Below, in pieces: positions 8,716 through 16,942 of a DNA stretch of 64,000 bases (positions are counted from its first letter, which is position 1; every line of letters starts with the position of its first letter). The position numbers and the translations under genes were made by a program. A model generated the notes under the pieces. It saw only the letters and a list, made by a program, of their open reading frames with translations, ran no database searches and was not told the DNA's origin. This stretch comes from an uncultured Collinsella sp. (GTDB lineage Bacteria > Actinomycetota > Coriobacteriia > Coriobacteriales > Coriobacteriaceae): assembly GCA_900541045.1 (NCBI GenBank), contig UQID01000002.1:1-64000 (forward strand). The letters are read 5' to 3'.

Positions 8716-9610
8716 CCTGATCCTCCTGCCCGGATTGAATCATTTCGCCAAGGATACGGGAGAGCTCCTCTTCGTCTTTGAACTCGATTTCAATCATGTT
8801 CTTGCCACGCGAGCTCTTCACGCGCACATTCGTGTTAAATACTTGACGAAGGACTCGAGCGGCCTTTTTGAATGACTGAGGTGTTGCCGGCCTCGGCGTC
8901 TTAGGTGTTTCTCCGGCAGAAAACAACGGAGCAAGATTTTCTGTCGCTCTGACGGAAAGGCCTTCTGCAACAACCTTCTCAGCAAGTCGAATCCTGGCAT
9001 CATCATATGGAACTGCAAGAATCGCTCTCGCATGACCGGCTGTAAGCTTGCCTTCGAAAATCATCTGCTGTACGACTTCGGGAAGATCTAGCAAACGAAG
9101 TGAATTTGTAATTGCGGAACGAGACTTACTGACAGCCTTTGATAACGCCTCCTGCGTCATCCCACTGGCATCAATGAGCTGACGATAACCCTTCGCCTCT
9201 TCGACGGGATTCAAATCAGAACGCTGAAGATTCTCGATAAGTGCAAGAGCGAGCATTTCCTCATCATTAACTTCTTTAATGATGACAGGCAGCTCCTCAA
9301 GACCAGCAAGCTTTGATGCTTGGTAACGACGCTCACCAGCGATGATCTCATAGCCGTTTCCATGCTTGCGAACCAACAACGGCTGCAACACGCCATGTTC
9401 TTGGATCGACTCGCTCAACTCACGAAGTTCAGTTTCGTTAAAGTGAATTCGCGGCTGATTAGGGTTGGGAACAATATCCTCAATAGGTAGTTTTGTTTCA
9501 GATGCGTCATTTGAAGCCGATGCAGCCGAACCGCCGGTCTCATACTCGGCTTCTGAGACCAAAGCATTGAGTCCACGTCCTAATCCGCCACGTTTCTTTG
9601 CACTAGGCAC
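8705..9610 (-). CDS. parB: Chromosome partitioning protein ParB (CTP-dependent DNA clamp)
   Basis: A 301-residue ParB/Spo0J. The N-terminus RGGLGRGLNAL is the ParA-stimulating segment. VPNPNQPR, VLQPLLVRKHGNGYEIIAGERRYQAS and ALIENLQRSDLNPVEEA form the CTP-binding and DNA-spreading core. A helix-turn-helix (GMTQEALSKAVSKSRSAITNSLRLL, roughly residues 150-175) reads parS. The C-terminal dimerisation part ends in IEIEFKDEEELSRI. It overlaps parA by 8 bases and the downstream small gene by 11. It loads at parS and slides, recruiting SMC and stimulating ParA to segregate origins. Confidence 0.95.
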   Translation of the reverse strand: MPSAKKRGGLGRGLNALVSEAEYETGGSAASASNDASETKLPIEDIVPNPNQPRIHFNETELRELSESIQEHGVLQPLLVRKHGNGYEIIAGERRYQASKLAGLEELPVIIKEVNDEEMLALALIENLQRSDLNPVEEAKGYRQLIDASGMTQEALSKAVSKSRSAITNSLRLLDLPEVVQQMIFEGKLTAGHARAILAVPYDDARIRLAEKVVAEGLSVRATENLAPLFSAGETPKTPRPATPQSFKKAARVLRQVFNTNVRVKSSRGKNMIEIEFKDEEELSRILGEMIQSGQEDQDEE

Positions 9611-10403
9611 GCTTGATCACCTCTTTTGCAAGGTTCATATACGCTTTTGCACCCTTATTTTGAGGTGCATAGGTAATTACCGGCTCTCCAAAAGACGGAG
9701 CCTCAGATATTTTTACTGTACGGGGAATTAGAGTCTTAAAAGCCTTATCACCAAAGTACGACTGAACCTCCTCAACAACCTGATTCGACAGCGAAGTACG
9801 CGAGTCATACATGGTCATAAGCACACCATAGGTGTCTAAGCCCTTGTTCAGACGTGATTTAACCATCTTCATTGACTCAAGCAGCTTCGTAACGCCCTCG
9901 AGTGCGTAATACTCGCACTGAATCGGAATCAAAACGCTGTCTGCTGCGGTCAAAGCGTTGATGGTAAGCAGGCCGAGCGAAGGAGGACAGTCAATGAAAA
10001 TAAAATCGAACTCGTCTTGAATGGGCTCAAGCAAATCTTTTAGGCGGGTTTCACGAGCAATTGCGCTTACGAGCTCAATTTCGGCACCTGCAAGCTGAAT
10101 TGTCGCCGGAATAACGAATACCTTTTTGCAATTTGTATCAAGAACAAGCGATTCTGCCGGCACGTCATTCAGCAATGCATCATAGATGCATTGATCAAGG
10201 TCTTCTTTTTCAATTCCGAATCCACTGGTGCTGTTTCCCTGCGGATCAAAATCGACAATCAGTGTCTTGCGTCCCTGTTCACCCAGTGCTGCTGCAAGGT
10301 TTACAGCCGTCGTTGACTTACCGACGCCGCCTTTTTGATTGATGATTGCAATAATACGCGTGTCTTTTGCGTTCTTCGAACGCTTAACGTCGCGAAATCC
10401 CAC
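9603..10403 (-). CDS. parA: Chromosome partitioning ATPase ParA (Soj)
   Basis: A 266-residue deviant Walker ATPase with KGGVGKSTTAVNLAAALG (residues about 24-41), FDPQGNSTSGFG as the A' motif and FIFIDCPPSLG as Walker B. It dimerises with ATP, coats the nucleoid and is released by ParB, which moves the origin. In B. subtilis Soj also regulates DnaA. The start is a GTG preceded by AGGAGGG. The gene is led by three parS sites in the 134-base gap to rsmG, which suggests ParB binding near the operon promoter and possible autoregulation. Confidence 0.95.
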   Translation of the reverse strand: MGFRDVKRSKNAKDTRIIAIINQKGGVGKSTTAVNLAAALGEQGRKTLIVDFDPQGNSTSGFGIEKEDLDQCIYDALLNDVPAESLVLDTNCKKVFVIPATIQLAGAEIELVSAIARETRLKDLLEPIQDEFDFIFIDCPPSLGLLTINALTAADSVLIPIQCEYYALEGVTKLLESMKMVKSRLNKGLDTYGVLMTMYDSRTSLSNQVVEEVQSYFGDKAFKTLIPRTVKISEAPSFGEPVITYAPQNKGAKAYMNLAKEVIKRA

Positions 10404-10442
10404 GGTCCCTCCTGGTGTGTATTAAAGCTGTCAAACGGAGGA

Positions 10443-10458
10443 TGTTTCACGTGAAACA
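10443..10458. promoter_or_regulatory. parS site 1
   Basis: TGTTTCACGTGAAACA is an exact 16-bp parS palindrome, the ParB-binding consensus of B. subtilis type. It lies 40 bases upstream of the parA GTG. Confidence 0.95.
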
Positions 10459-10481
10459 TTCCGATTCGATATCAACCGCCA

Positions 10482-10497
10482 TGTTTCACGTGAAACA
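10482..10497. promoter_or_regulatory. parS site 2
   Basis: Identical to parS site 1, starting exactly 39 bases after it. Confidence 0.95.
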
Positions 10498-10520
10498 GTG
10501 CAAGTTGTTAGTATCCATTA

Positions 10521-10536
10521 TGTTTCACGTGAAACA
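10521..10536. promoter_or_regulatory. parS site 3
   Basis: A third identical palindrome, again 39 bases on. It abuts the stop codon of rsmG. Confidence 0.95.
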
Positions 10537-10537
10537 T

Positions 10538-11275
10538 CTAGGCAAGCGGATTCTTCTTTGCCATGCCATTTGCACGAGGCAATGAAACGGATGCTAAATG
10601 ACTCTTCTTAAGAACAATGAACTCCCTGTGGCCAAAGCCCTCTGGCAAATCGATTGAGTCATTCAGAAGCAAAGTGAAGCCACAGATCTTAGCGGCCGAC
10701 ATGCCGGAAGCAAGCTCCTCATCAGATGGATTGCCCTTCGTGATAACAAATAACCCACCATCTTTGAGATACGGAGCCGCATACTCAACAAGAATCGGTA
10801 GAGGGGCCAGCGCGCGGGCGGTTACGACAGAGAACTGCTTCTTATGGCTTCGAGCATATTCTTCAAGGCGATCATGGACTGCATGACCATATTTCAATCC
10901 GAGAGCATGAACAAAAGAATTGACAGCATCAACCTTTTTGCCAACAGAGTCAATATAAGTAGCTTTACGATGCGTGGTTATCGTTAATGGAATACCAGGG
11001 AAGCCTGCGCCTGTTCCCATATCGAGCAAAGCTCCATCAGGAGCCTTATTGACATAAGGAAGCAAAACAAGTGAGTCGAGGATATGAAGTACCGCAGCAT
11101 CTTCAACTTTAAGAATACGAGTGAGATTGGTTGTCTTATTTGTTTCCAGAACCAAATCCAAATGCTGGATACATTTCCTCAGCTCGGCATCAGTTATGCT
11201 CAAGGAATACTCTTTGCAATAGGAAGTTAGACGGCTGAGCATCTCGTCAGCCTGCTGATCTGTAAGTACAAACAA
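10538..11275 (-). CDS. rsmG: 16S rRNA m7G527 methyltransferase RsmG (GidB)
   Basis: A SAM-dependent methyltransferase that modifies G527 of 16S rRNA. ALLDMGTGAGFPGIPL is motif I, NLTRI and HILDSL are family markers, and VTARALAPLPILVEYAAPYL with GLFVITKGN are the core motifs. I chose a TTG at 11275 because AGGAG lies six bases upstream of it. The frame is open to a TTG at 11323, but that start falls in the T-run of the jag terminator and has no ribosome-binding site. With this start the protein has 245 residues, near the family norm. Loss of RsmG gives low-level streptomycin resistance in several bacteria. Confidence 0.92.
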   Translation of the reverse strand: MFVLTDQQADEMLSRLTSYCKEYSLSITDAELRKCIQHLDLVLETNKTTNLTRILKVEDAAVLHILDSLVLLPYVNKAPDGALLDMGTGAGFPGIPLTITTHRKATYIDSVGKKVDAVNSFVHALGLKYGHAVHDRLEEYARSHKKQFSVVTARALAPLPILVEYAAPYLKDGGLFVITKGNPSDEELASGMSAAKICGFTLLLNDSIDLPEGFGHREFIVLKKSHLASVSLPRANGMAKKNPLA

Positions 11276-11321
11276 CAGAAGCTCCTTTCTGACAAAAATC
11301 AGTGTATCGAGAACTTTTGAC

Positions 11322-11351
11322 AAAAAAAGGGGACGTGGAAACCACGCCCCC
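11322..11351 (-). terminator. Terminator after jag
   Basis: On the minus strand a GC stem (GGGGCGTGG with CCACGTCCCC, one bulge) is followed by seven T. It separates the rpmH-jag operon from rsmG. Confidence 0.85.
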
Positions 11352-11371
11352 TTAGCATAAGCTCGAGTAGA

Positions 11372-11941
11372 TTATCGAGCAACAATCACCACATGGCGAT
11401 CAGGGTCAGAACCCTCAGAATGGGTATCGACAGCATCATTGCCACGAAGTGCAATATGAACCAGTCGGCGCTCATAGGCATTCATGGGCGGAAGCGAAAC
11501 ACTCTTATGGGTGCGGATGGCACGCTCTGCGGCAGACTGAGCCATAGAGGCAACCTTGTCCTGACGACGGCTCTTGTAGCCCTCAACGTCAACCACAACC
11601 GGATACCTAAAGCCGAGCCTGCGGCTCACCAGCAAAGAGAACATGACCTGAAGAGCATCAAGGGTACGACCATGACGGCCAATGAGAACAGCAAGATCAG
11701 GAGCGGTAACATCCAAAATCAGTTCGCCCTCGTCGCCCTCGTACTCATCAATAGGAGAGTTGGCGGCATCGAAGTGCGAAAGGATGGAACGCAGAATGGA
11801 AATCGCAACATCGGCAATGGTGTCGAGCTCCTCATCGGTCAGCTCTTCACCGGCCTTGTAGCGCTGTGCAATCTCGGGATAATCGCCCGCAATCTGCGGG
11901 GCAACCTCCTCAAGCATATCCTCGATGATCTCTTCAGACAT
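11372..11941 (-). CDS. jag: RNA-binding KH/R3H protein Jag (KhpB)
   Basis: A 189-residue single-strand RNA-binding protein. A KH domain with LIGRHGRTLDALQ (about residues 88-105) is followed by an R3H domain near NAYERRLVHIALRG (about residues 158-172). The usual N-terminal Jag domain is replaced by an acidic helical stretch of about 65 residues. The ATG at 11941 has GGAG six bases upstream; an in-frame TTG 12 bases earlier has none. KhpB works with KhpA as an RNA chaperone affecting division and cell-wall synthesis. The gene sits in the conserved rnpA-yidD-yidC-jag order. Confidence 0.92.
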   Translation of the reverse strand: MSEEIIEDMLEEVAPQIAGDYPEIAQRYKAGEELTDEELDTIADVAISILRSILSHFDAANSPIDEYEGDEGELILDVTAPDLAVLIGRHGRTLDALQVMFSLLVSRRLGFRYPVVVDVEGYKSRRQDKVASMAQSAAERAIRTHKSVSLPPMNAYERRLVHIALRGNDAVDTHSEGSDPDRHVVIVAR

Positions 11942-11986
11942 AACGTACTCCAAAAGTTAGGTACCTAAATAAGATTGATATCCCGA

Positions 11987-12757
11987 CTACTTCTTCTTGT
12001 GCGGACGCGGCTTCTTCTCGCGACGGGTAACCTCGACCTGCAGCGGAGCGTTCTTGAGGCGCTCCTCCTCATCGGCCTTGGCCTTGTCGATAACCTTCTG
12101 CGTCACGAAGATCTGCTGGATAACCTGCCAGGCAGAAGACACATCGTAGTACAGCAGAACGCCGACGGGCAGGCTCCAGCCCATCCAAAGCATCATGACG
12201 GTCATGACGACAGCCATCATACGCATGCTCTGAGCCTGCTGACCGGTCTGATTGCGCGACATGTAGAGCTGCGGGATCAGGGTCAGGACGGCGAACAGGA
12301 TCAGGCAGATCAGCGCAGGCAGCGCGACCATAAAGCCATCGGCAAAGGAAGCGCTCGGAGTGGTGGTCAGGTCGGGCAGGATGTTGAAGAACGAGAACGT
12401 GCCGTCGTTAAAGTAGTTCGGCAGGTTACGCAGCAGCGTAAACAGCGCGAACAGGACAGGCATCTGGATCAACAGCGGCAGACAACCGGCCATGGGGTTG
12501 AACTTGTTCTCGCTGTAGAACTTCTGCATCTCCTCGGCCTGACGCTGGGGATCGTCGGCATAGCGCTCCTGAATCTCGAGCATCTTGGGCTGCAGCACCT
12601 GCATGCGGGCCGTCGACTTGGTCGACTTGAGCATAAGCGGCGTCAGCAGCAGACGGATGATGACCACCAGGATGATGATGGACAGGCCCCAGTCGACCGC
12701 AAAGGTCTGGATGAGCTTAAGCAGCTCGAAAAGGATGTTAACGATCCAATCCCACAT
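11987..12757 (-). CDS. yidC: Membrane protein insertase YidC
   Basis: A 256-residue Oxa1/YidC insertase that helps membrane proteins enter the lipid bilayer with or without Sec. The first membrane segment (LSIIILVVIIRLLLTPLML) carries the conserved groove arginine. Then come the coiled cytosolic hairpin (MQVLQPKMLEIQERYADDPQRQAEEMQKFY), PMAGCLPLLIQMPVLFALF, and three further segments ending in LWMGWSLPVGVLLYYDVSSAW. The C-terminal tail is lysine/arginine-rich (EKKPRPHKKK), typical of ribosome contact. No lipobox is seen at the N-terminus. Confidence 0.95.
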   Translation of the reverse strand: MWDWIVNILFELLKLIQTFAVDWGLSIIILVVIIRLLLTPLMLKSTKSTARMQVLQPKMLEIQERYADDPQRQAEEMQKFYSENKFNPMAGCLPLLIQMPVLFALFTLLRNLPNYFNDGTFSFFNILPDLTTTPSASFADGFMVALPALICLILFAVLTLIPQLYMSRNQTGQQAQSMRMMAVVMTVMMLWMGWSLPVGVLLYYDVSSAWQVIQQIFVTQKVIDKAKADEEERLKNAPLQVEVTRREKKPRPHKKK

Positions 12758-12786
12758 GTAAGTTTTCCTCCGATAGCGAGTGCCCG

Positions 12787-13011
12787 CTAGGGCACAGGGT
12801 CATAACCGCCGACGTGCAGGGGATTGCAACGTGCGATGCGCCTCGCGGCAAGCCAGCAGCCTCTCAAAACACCGTACTTCTCAATCGCCTGGACGGCGTA
12901 TTGCGAGCACGTTGGGTAATAAATGCAGGCGTCAGGCAATAAGGGCGAAATAACCTGTTGATATATGCGAATAGGAGCGATGGCAACACGTCGCAAAACG
13001 TGATTGCTCAT
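12787..13011 (-). CDS. yidD: Membrane protein insertion efficiency factor YidD
   Basis: A 74-residue amphipathic protein with the family core YQQVISPLLPDACIYYPTCSQYAVQAIEKYGVLRGCWLAARRIARCNPLHVGGYDPVP, here spanning residues about 18-74. The conserved cysteines and the closing GGYDPVP are intact. It sits at the inner membrane and assists YidC-dependent insertion. Its start overlaps the end of rnpA by 4 bases. Confidence 0.95.
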   Translation of the reverse strand: MSNHVLRRVAIAPIRIYQQVISPLLPDACIYYPTCSQYAVQAIEKYGVLRGCWLAARRIARCNPLHVGGYDPVP

Positions 13012-13346
13012 CGCTCCTCCCCGGCAACGCCGGCGCGTTTCATAAGCGAACGCAACGCCTTGTCCATCTCCTGCGGCGAGGAAACCCTCGTCTTGGGAGT
13101 CGCGAACAAGATGATGTCATAACCCGCAACGGGAAATCCACAGCTGCGGGCGGCCTCGCGCATCACACGCTTAGATCGGTTGCGCACGACAGCACAACCG
13201 AGTCGTTTAGCACCAACGAAGGCGACCCTTCCGGAGTCGCCTTCGCCAACCGATTCACATATGGTCATTCGAATCAGAGGGTGATTGAAACGACGCCCCT
13301 GACTGAACACATGCTCGAAATCTTGCCGAGACTTAATAGTCTTCAT
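13008..13346 (-). CDS. rnpA: Ribonuclease P protein component
   Basis: A 112-residue protein subunit of RNase P, which trims tRNA 5' leaders together with the RNA subunit. The start KTIKSRQDFEHVFSQGRRF and the RNR signature in VVRNRSKRVMREAAR (about residues 54-69) are diagnostic. It follows rpmH with a 20-base gap, the conserved pairing at bacterial origins. Confidence 0.95.
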   Translation of the reverse strand: MKTIKSRQDFEHVFSQGRRFNHPLIRMTICESVGEGDSGRVAFVGAKRLGCAVVRNRSKRVMREAARSCGFPVAGYDIILFATPKTRVSSPQEMDKALRSLMKRAGVAGEER

Positions 13347-13366
13347 GCGAGATGTGTGTATCGCTG

Positions 13367-13501
13367 CTAGACAGTGAGACGCTTGCGGCCCTTGGCGCGA
13401 CGACGGGCGAGCACGGCACGACCACCCTTAGTGGCCATACGGGCACGGAAGCCATGGGTCTTGGCACGCTTACGCTTATTAGGCTGATACGTACGCTTCA
13501 T
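13367..13501 (-). CDS. rpmH: 50S ribosomal protein L34
   Basis: A 44-residue basic protein, MKRTYQPNKRKRAKTHGF at the start and KGRKRLTV at the end, matching L34 throughout. The ATG at 13501 has AGGAGGAAC upstream. A longer in-frame start 60 bases earlier lacks family similarity and is rejected. It is first in the minus-strand origin operon. Confidence 0.97.
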   Translation of the reverse strand: MKRTYQPNKRKRAKTHGFRARMATKGGRAVLARRRAKGRKRLTV

Positions 13502-13561
13502 CTTAAGTTCCTCCTGCTGCATTTCGAGTGTCCGCGGGGGCGCGGACGCAGATATAGACAC

Positions 13562-13846
13562 GTGAGCTTGAAGATTGTAGGGAAATCAATGTTCAAATGT
13601 CAAGAAATCAAAGGTAAAAGGTTGCAAAGAGTACACGGTTCCCCCATAAGCAGAATCGGCATTTGAGGCAGCAGACAACTTTTCACGAAATTTCATCGAG
13701 TTTTCAACAGGTCATGTTGGAAATGTTGAGAACTTTTCGTCCGTTTTCCAAAGTTTTCAACAGGTTTTGAAAACTTGTCAAAAGATGAGAAACATTGCGC
13801 GGTGAGCTACTATTTGTTCAAAACCTTTTGAAAGATTGCGAGCGGC
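13562..13846. other. Upstream half of a split replication origin (oriC) with DnaA-box-like motifs
   Basis: This gap between the divergent rpmH and the GHKL gene is AT-richer than its surroundings. TTTTCAACA occurs at 13701-13709 and 13754-13762. A close relative in reverse, TGTTGAGAA, lies at 13724-13732, and TGTTGGAAA at 13715-13723. TTTTGAAAAC palindromes follow at about 13764-13774. TTTTCAACA differs from the classic box TTATCCACA but occurs again, in reverse, downstream of dnaA at 16958. Strand switch, gene order and repeats together mark this as origin DNA. Promoters for both flanking genes must also lie here. Confidence 0.75.
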
Positions 13847-15202
13847 ATGTCTGACGACTTCTACACCATGGTCGATTCCGGTGATCCGGCACCCGACAAC
13901 GAGCACATCACCGGCGTGCGCGAAAAACGCAACGAGGGTGAGCAGGACACCGCACAAGCACCAAAGGCCATGTATGCGGCGCGCATCGCGGTCTACGATG
14001 ACATGCTGTCGACACCGCGTGTCATCGTCATCGAACCGCAAGACGTCCGTACCTACTTGGAAGAGACAACCAACACCGTCTACCAGTGCATGAAAGAGCA
14101 GGGAGGACGCATCTCGCTGATGGTTATCCGCGAGATTGTCGAAAACTTTATCCACGCGCATTTTGCAGAGCCCATCATCTCGATTCTCGACGGTGGCGAT
14201 ACCATCCGCTTTGCCGATCAGGGTCCGGGCATCGACGACAAAGAGCGTGCCTTCGATTTTGGCGTAACCAGCGCAAACAGCAAGATGAAACGGTATATCC
14301 GCGGTACCGGCGCCGGGTTTCCGATGGTACAGGAATACTTGGAAAACGCCGGCGGCGCCGTCTCCATCGAGGACAACATGGGCAACGGCACCGTCGTGAC
14401 GGTAAGCCTGAACCCCAAGCGCGTTCAGGAAATCGAGCGTGCTGGCGGGCGCGGGGCAGCTGTGCGACCCGAGGCGGAACAGCAGGCATACCCCCTGCCG
14501 GGAACATATTCGCAACAGCCCATGGCGGCACAGCAGACACAACAACCAGCCATGCCGATGCAACAGCCAAGCATGCAGCATATGCAGGAGTTCCAGACAG
14601 CGCCGGAGCCAGCGGCACAAATGATGCCGGATACGACGGCGATGACAGGTCAGGAACCCGCCGCCATGCCGCAGCAGCCGACGGGTGCGCCGAGCGCCCC
14701 GCAGATGGGTTACCAACCGTATCCCCAGGGATACCCCGCCCAATACATGCTGCAGCAGGGGTATGCCCAGCCATATCCTCAGCAGTATCCGCAGGGATAC
14801 CAACAGCAGTACCAACAGATGCCCCAGGCGCAGTACAACCCATGGGCCCAGCAGATGCCTCCGCAGCCTTACCAACAGTGGCCGCAAAGTTTTCAACAGC
14901 AGCCGCTGTCCATGCAGAGTTCTCAACAACCAGCAGCTCAAATGATATATCCTAATGCGGCGAATCAATATGCACAGCCGCAGCAAAACGTATTTGTGAG
15001 CGAGCGCGGCGAAGCGGCACTGGGCTATCTGGCTCAAAACCAGGAGTGTGGCGCAACCGACCTGGCACGAGCGTTTGGCAACTCAGCGCCCACGTGGTCG
15101 CGAACGCTCAACGACTTGGCGCAGGCCGGCTTGGTAATCAAACATGGCCAGAAATATCATCTGACCGAAATAGGCAGCGCTCGCGTGCGAGCCCAAAGTT
15201 AA
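13847..15202 (+). CDS. GHKL-type ATPase with Pro/Gln-rich linker and C-terminal winged helix, between rpmH and dnaA
   Basis: A 451-residue protein in three parts. Residues about 55-190 are a histidine-kinase-like ATPase fold: N-box REIVENFIHAH (E96, N100), G1 box DQGPGID (124-130), a lid with FGVTSANSK, G2 box GTGAGFPMV (153-161) and G3 box GNGT (179-182). No phosphoacceptor histidine domain or membrane segment is seen. Residues about 205-375 are a repetitive Pro/Gln/Tyr/Met-rich linker. Residues about 380-451 resemble a winged helix-turn-helix (GATDLARAFGNSAPTWSRTLNDLAQAGLV). It ends 15 bases before dnaA and is probably co-transcribed with it. A DNA-binding ATPase regulating dnaA or the origin is an inference. 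Confidence 0.85.
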   Translation: MSDDFYTMVDSGDPAPDNEHITGVREKRNEGEQDTAQAPKAMYAARIAVYDDMLSTPRVIVIEPQDVRTYLEETTNTVYQCMKEQGGRISLMVIREIVENFIHAHFAEPIISILDGGDTIRFADQGPGIDDKERAFDFGVTSANSKMKRYIRGTGAGFPMVQEYLENAGGAVSIEDNMGNGTVVTVSLNPKRVQEIERAGGRGAAVRPEAEQQAYPLPGTYSQQPMAAQQTQQPAMPMQQPSMQHMQEFQTAPEPAAQMMPDTTAMTGQEPAAMPQQPTGAPSAPQMGYQPYPQGYPAQYMLQQGYAQPYPQQYPQGYQQQYQQMPQAQYNPWAQQMPPQPYQQWPQSFQQQPLSMQSSQQPAAQMIYPNAANQYAQPQQNVFVSERGEAALGYLAQNQECGATDLARAFGNSAPTWSRTLNDLAQAGLVIKHGQKYHLTEIGSARVRAQS

Positions 15203-15217
15203 GGAACGGGAGAAACA

Positions 15218-16942
15218 GTGGACGAGGAAGCAAGCATCATCCTGGGGGATGCCATCGCCTTTTGTCAGCGCGACGGCCAAGATGCACGCCTCATCAACAT
15301 GCTGGGGCAATCGCGCGCCGTGAGCCTGACCGAGGACACCTTGACGATTGAGGCCCCCTCACGCTTTGCCATCGCTCAGCTCAAAAAGCATCAGCCGACC
15401 ATCGAGGCCTATCTTGAAGATATCGCCTTTGCGCCGATCGCGCTCAATATCGTGGCACCGCAAAGCGTCTCGGCAAATACGACCCCGGTCACTCACCCGG
15501 TAGCGACCGCCGCCGCGGCGGCAACGCCGGCGCCCGAGCCTCGACGCGACGATGATTCCCGTGAAACCATGGCACCGCAGCCGGCCGCTTCGGTCGCACC
15601 GGCGGTAGAGCCAGCCCCCTCACCCATCCCGACCGCCACGCATATGCCCGTGGCACACGAGGCGACACCCGGCGAGGAATCGGGCATTGCAATCAAAAAC
15701 ACGTTGTCCGCCGACGATTTCCGCCGCATGATGACCCAAATGAATGGCAGGCCGCCGGCGAAAAGCGCGAGTTCGTCCGCAGTGCCGGCAGCACCTTCGG
15801 CGGCGGCCACCGCGGCAGTCGAGAAAAACGCGGACGGGGCACCCCTCGCAGCGAATTCGAAATTCACGTTTGAAAACTTCGTCTTCGGACCGGAGAACAG
15901 CCTTGCCTACCGATCGGCGCTCAAATTCGCCATGCTTGCAGACACGCCCGGTACCTGCACGTCGCTGTTCATCTACGGCAAATCGGGCCTGGGCAAGACG
16001 CACCTGCTGCTCGCCATCAAAAATGAACTGGCAGAGAAATCGCCCGAGATCAAGGTGAAGTACGCCAACTCGCAGGCATATCTGGACGACTTGATGACGG
16101 AATTCGACCGCCAAAAGAAGAGCAACGCCCCCATTATGCAGGCGTACCACGGCGTCGACGTGCTTATCATCGATGACATCCAGAACATCATCGGCAAGCG
16201 CGCGAGCGTGGATTACTTCTTCCAGTTGATGGACGAATTTATCCGTAACAACAAGAAGGTCGTGATCGCCGCCGACCGCGCCCCCAAGGACCTTAATATG
16301 GACGAGCGCCTGACCAGTCGCTTTAATGCCGGTCTGCTGTGCCTGGTGGCGGAGCCCAGCTACGAGATGAAGTACAAGATTTTGCAGCGTTATTACGAGA
16401 ACACGATCGCCGCCGCACCCGAGGCAGGCAACGACTCGCTGCTGGCGGCCTACGGGGGCGACGGCGGACATCTGACCGACGCGCACTTTAAACACATGGC
16501 CGAGGTCTCGGGCACCAACATCCGCGAGCTCGAGAGCTTTTGCGAGCGTTGTGCCGGCGAAGCGGGCGATCGCGAGCGCGAGGGCGGGGAGCTCACCTTT
16601 GACGACATCGACGCCATCGCCAACCAGTACTTCGACACATCGGCCAAGAAGATCAATGTGCAGACGGTCCAGTCCGTCATCGAAGAGCAATACGGCGTGA
16701 CGCACGAGGAACTCATCGGGCCTCGCCGCAACGCCAATATCGCCAAGGCGCGCCATATCGCTATCTACCTGGCGATCGAGATGTGCGAGATGACGACGAC
16801 GGCCGTGGGCGCCGAGTTTGGCAACCGCAACCACTCGACCGTCAGCACGAGTTATAAAAAGGTTCAGAAGATGATTCAGGAAGACCGGACTGTTACCGAA
16901 GACCTCAAGTCACTGCGCGATAAAATTACACTGCGCTCGTAG
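15218..16942 (+). CDS. dnaA: Chromosomal replication initiator DnaA
   Basis: A 574-residue initiator. Domain I covers about residues 1-75. Domain II (about 76-213) is unusually long and Ala/Pro-rich. Domain III is AAA+ with FTFENFVFGPENSLAY, Walker A GKSGLGKT (254-261) and Walker B VLIIDDIQ. Domain IV is the DNA-binding domain with the signature GAEFGNRNHSTVSTSYKKV near the C-terminus. The start is GTG after GGGAGAAACA. It binds DnaA boxes on both sides of its own gene pair and opens the origin. Domain II is poorly conserved in all bacteria, so the added length need not change function. Confidence 0.96.
   Translation: MDEEASIILGDAIAFCQRDGQDARLINMLGQSRAVSLTEDTLTIEAPSRFAIAQLKKHQPTIEAYLEDIAFAPIALNIVAPQSVSANTTPVTHPVATAAAAATPAPEPRRDDDSRETMAPQPAASVAPAVEPAPSPIPTATHMPVAHEATPGEESGIAIKNTLSADDFRRMMTQMNGRPPAKSASSSAVPAAPSAAATAAVEKNADGAPLAANSKFTFENFVFGPENSLAYRSALKFAMLADTPGTCTSLFIYGKSGLGKTHLLLAIKNELAEKSPEIKVKYANSQAYLDDLMTEFDRQKKSNAPIMQAYHGVDVLIIDDIQNIIGKRASVDYFFQLMDEFIRNNKKVVIAADRAPKDLNMDERLTSRFNAGLLCLVAEPSYEMKYKILQRYYENTIAAAPEAGNDSLLAAYGGDGGHLTDAHFKHMAEVSGTNIRELESFCERCAGEAGDREREGGELTFDDIDAIANQYFDTSAKKINVQTVQSVIEEQYGVTHEELIGPRRNANIAKARHIAIYLAIEMCEMTTTAVGAEFGNRNHSTVSTSYKKVQKMIQEDRTVTEDLKSLRDKITLRS

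Noticed and set aside
8705..10403. Plasmid or prophage origin for parAB
   Set aside because: Gene order with rsmG, jag, yidC, rnpA, rpmH and dnaA is the standard chromosomal origin layout, and parS is the chromosomal consensus.
11276..11323. Longer rsmG with TTG start at 11323
   Set aside because: The start codon lies in the T-run of the jag terminator and lacks a ribosome-binding site, while TTG 11275 has AGGAG at good spacing.
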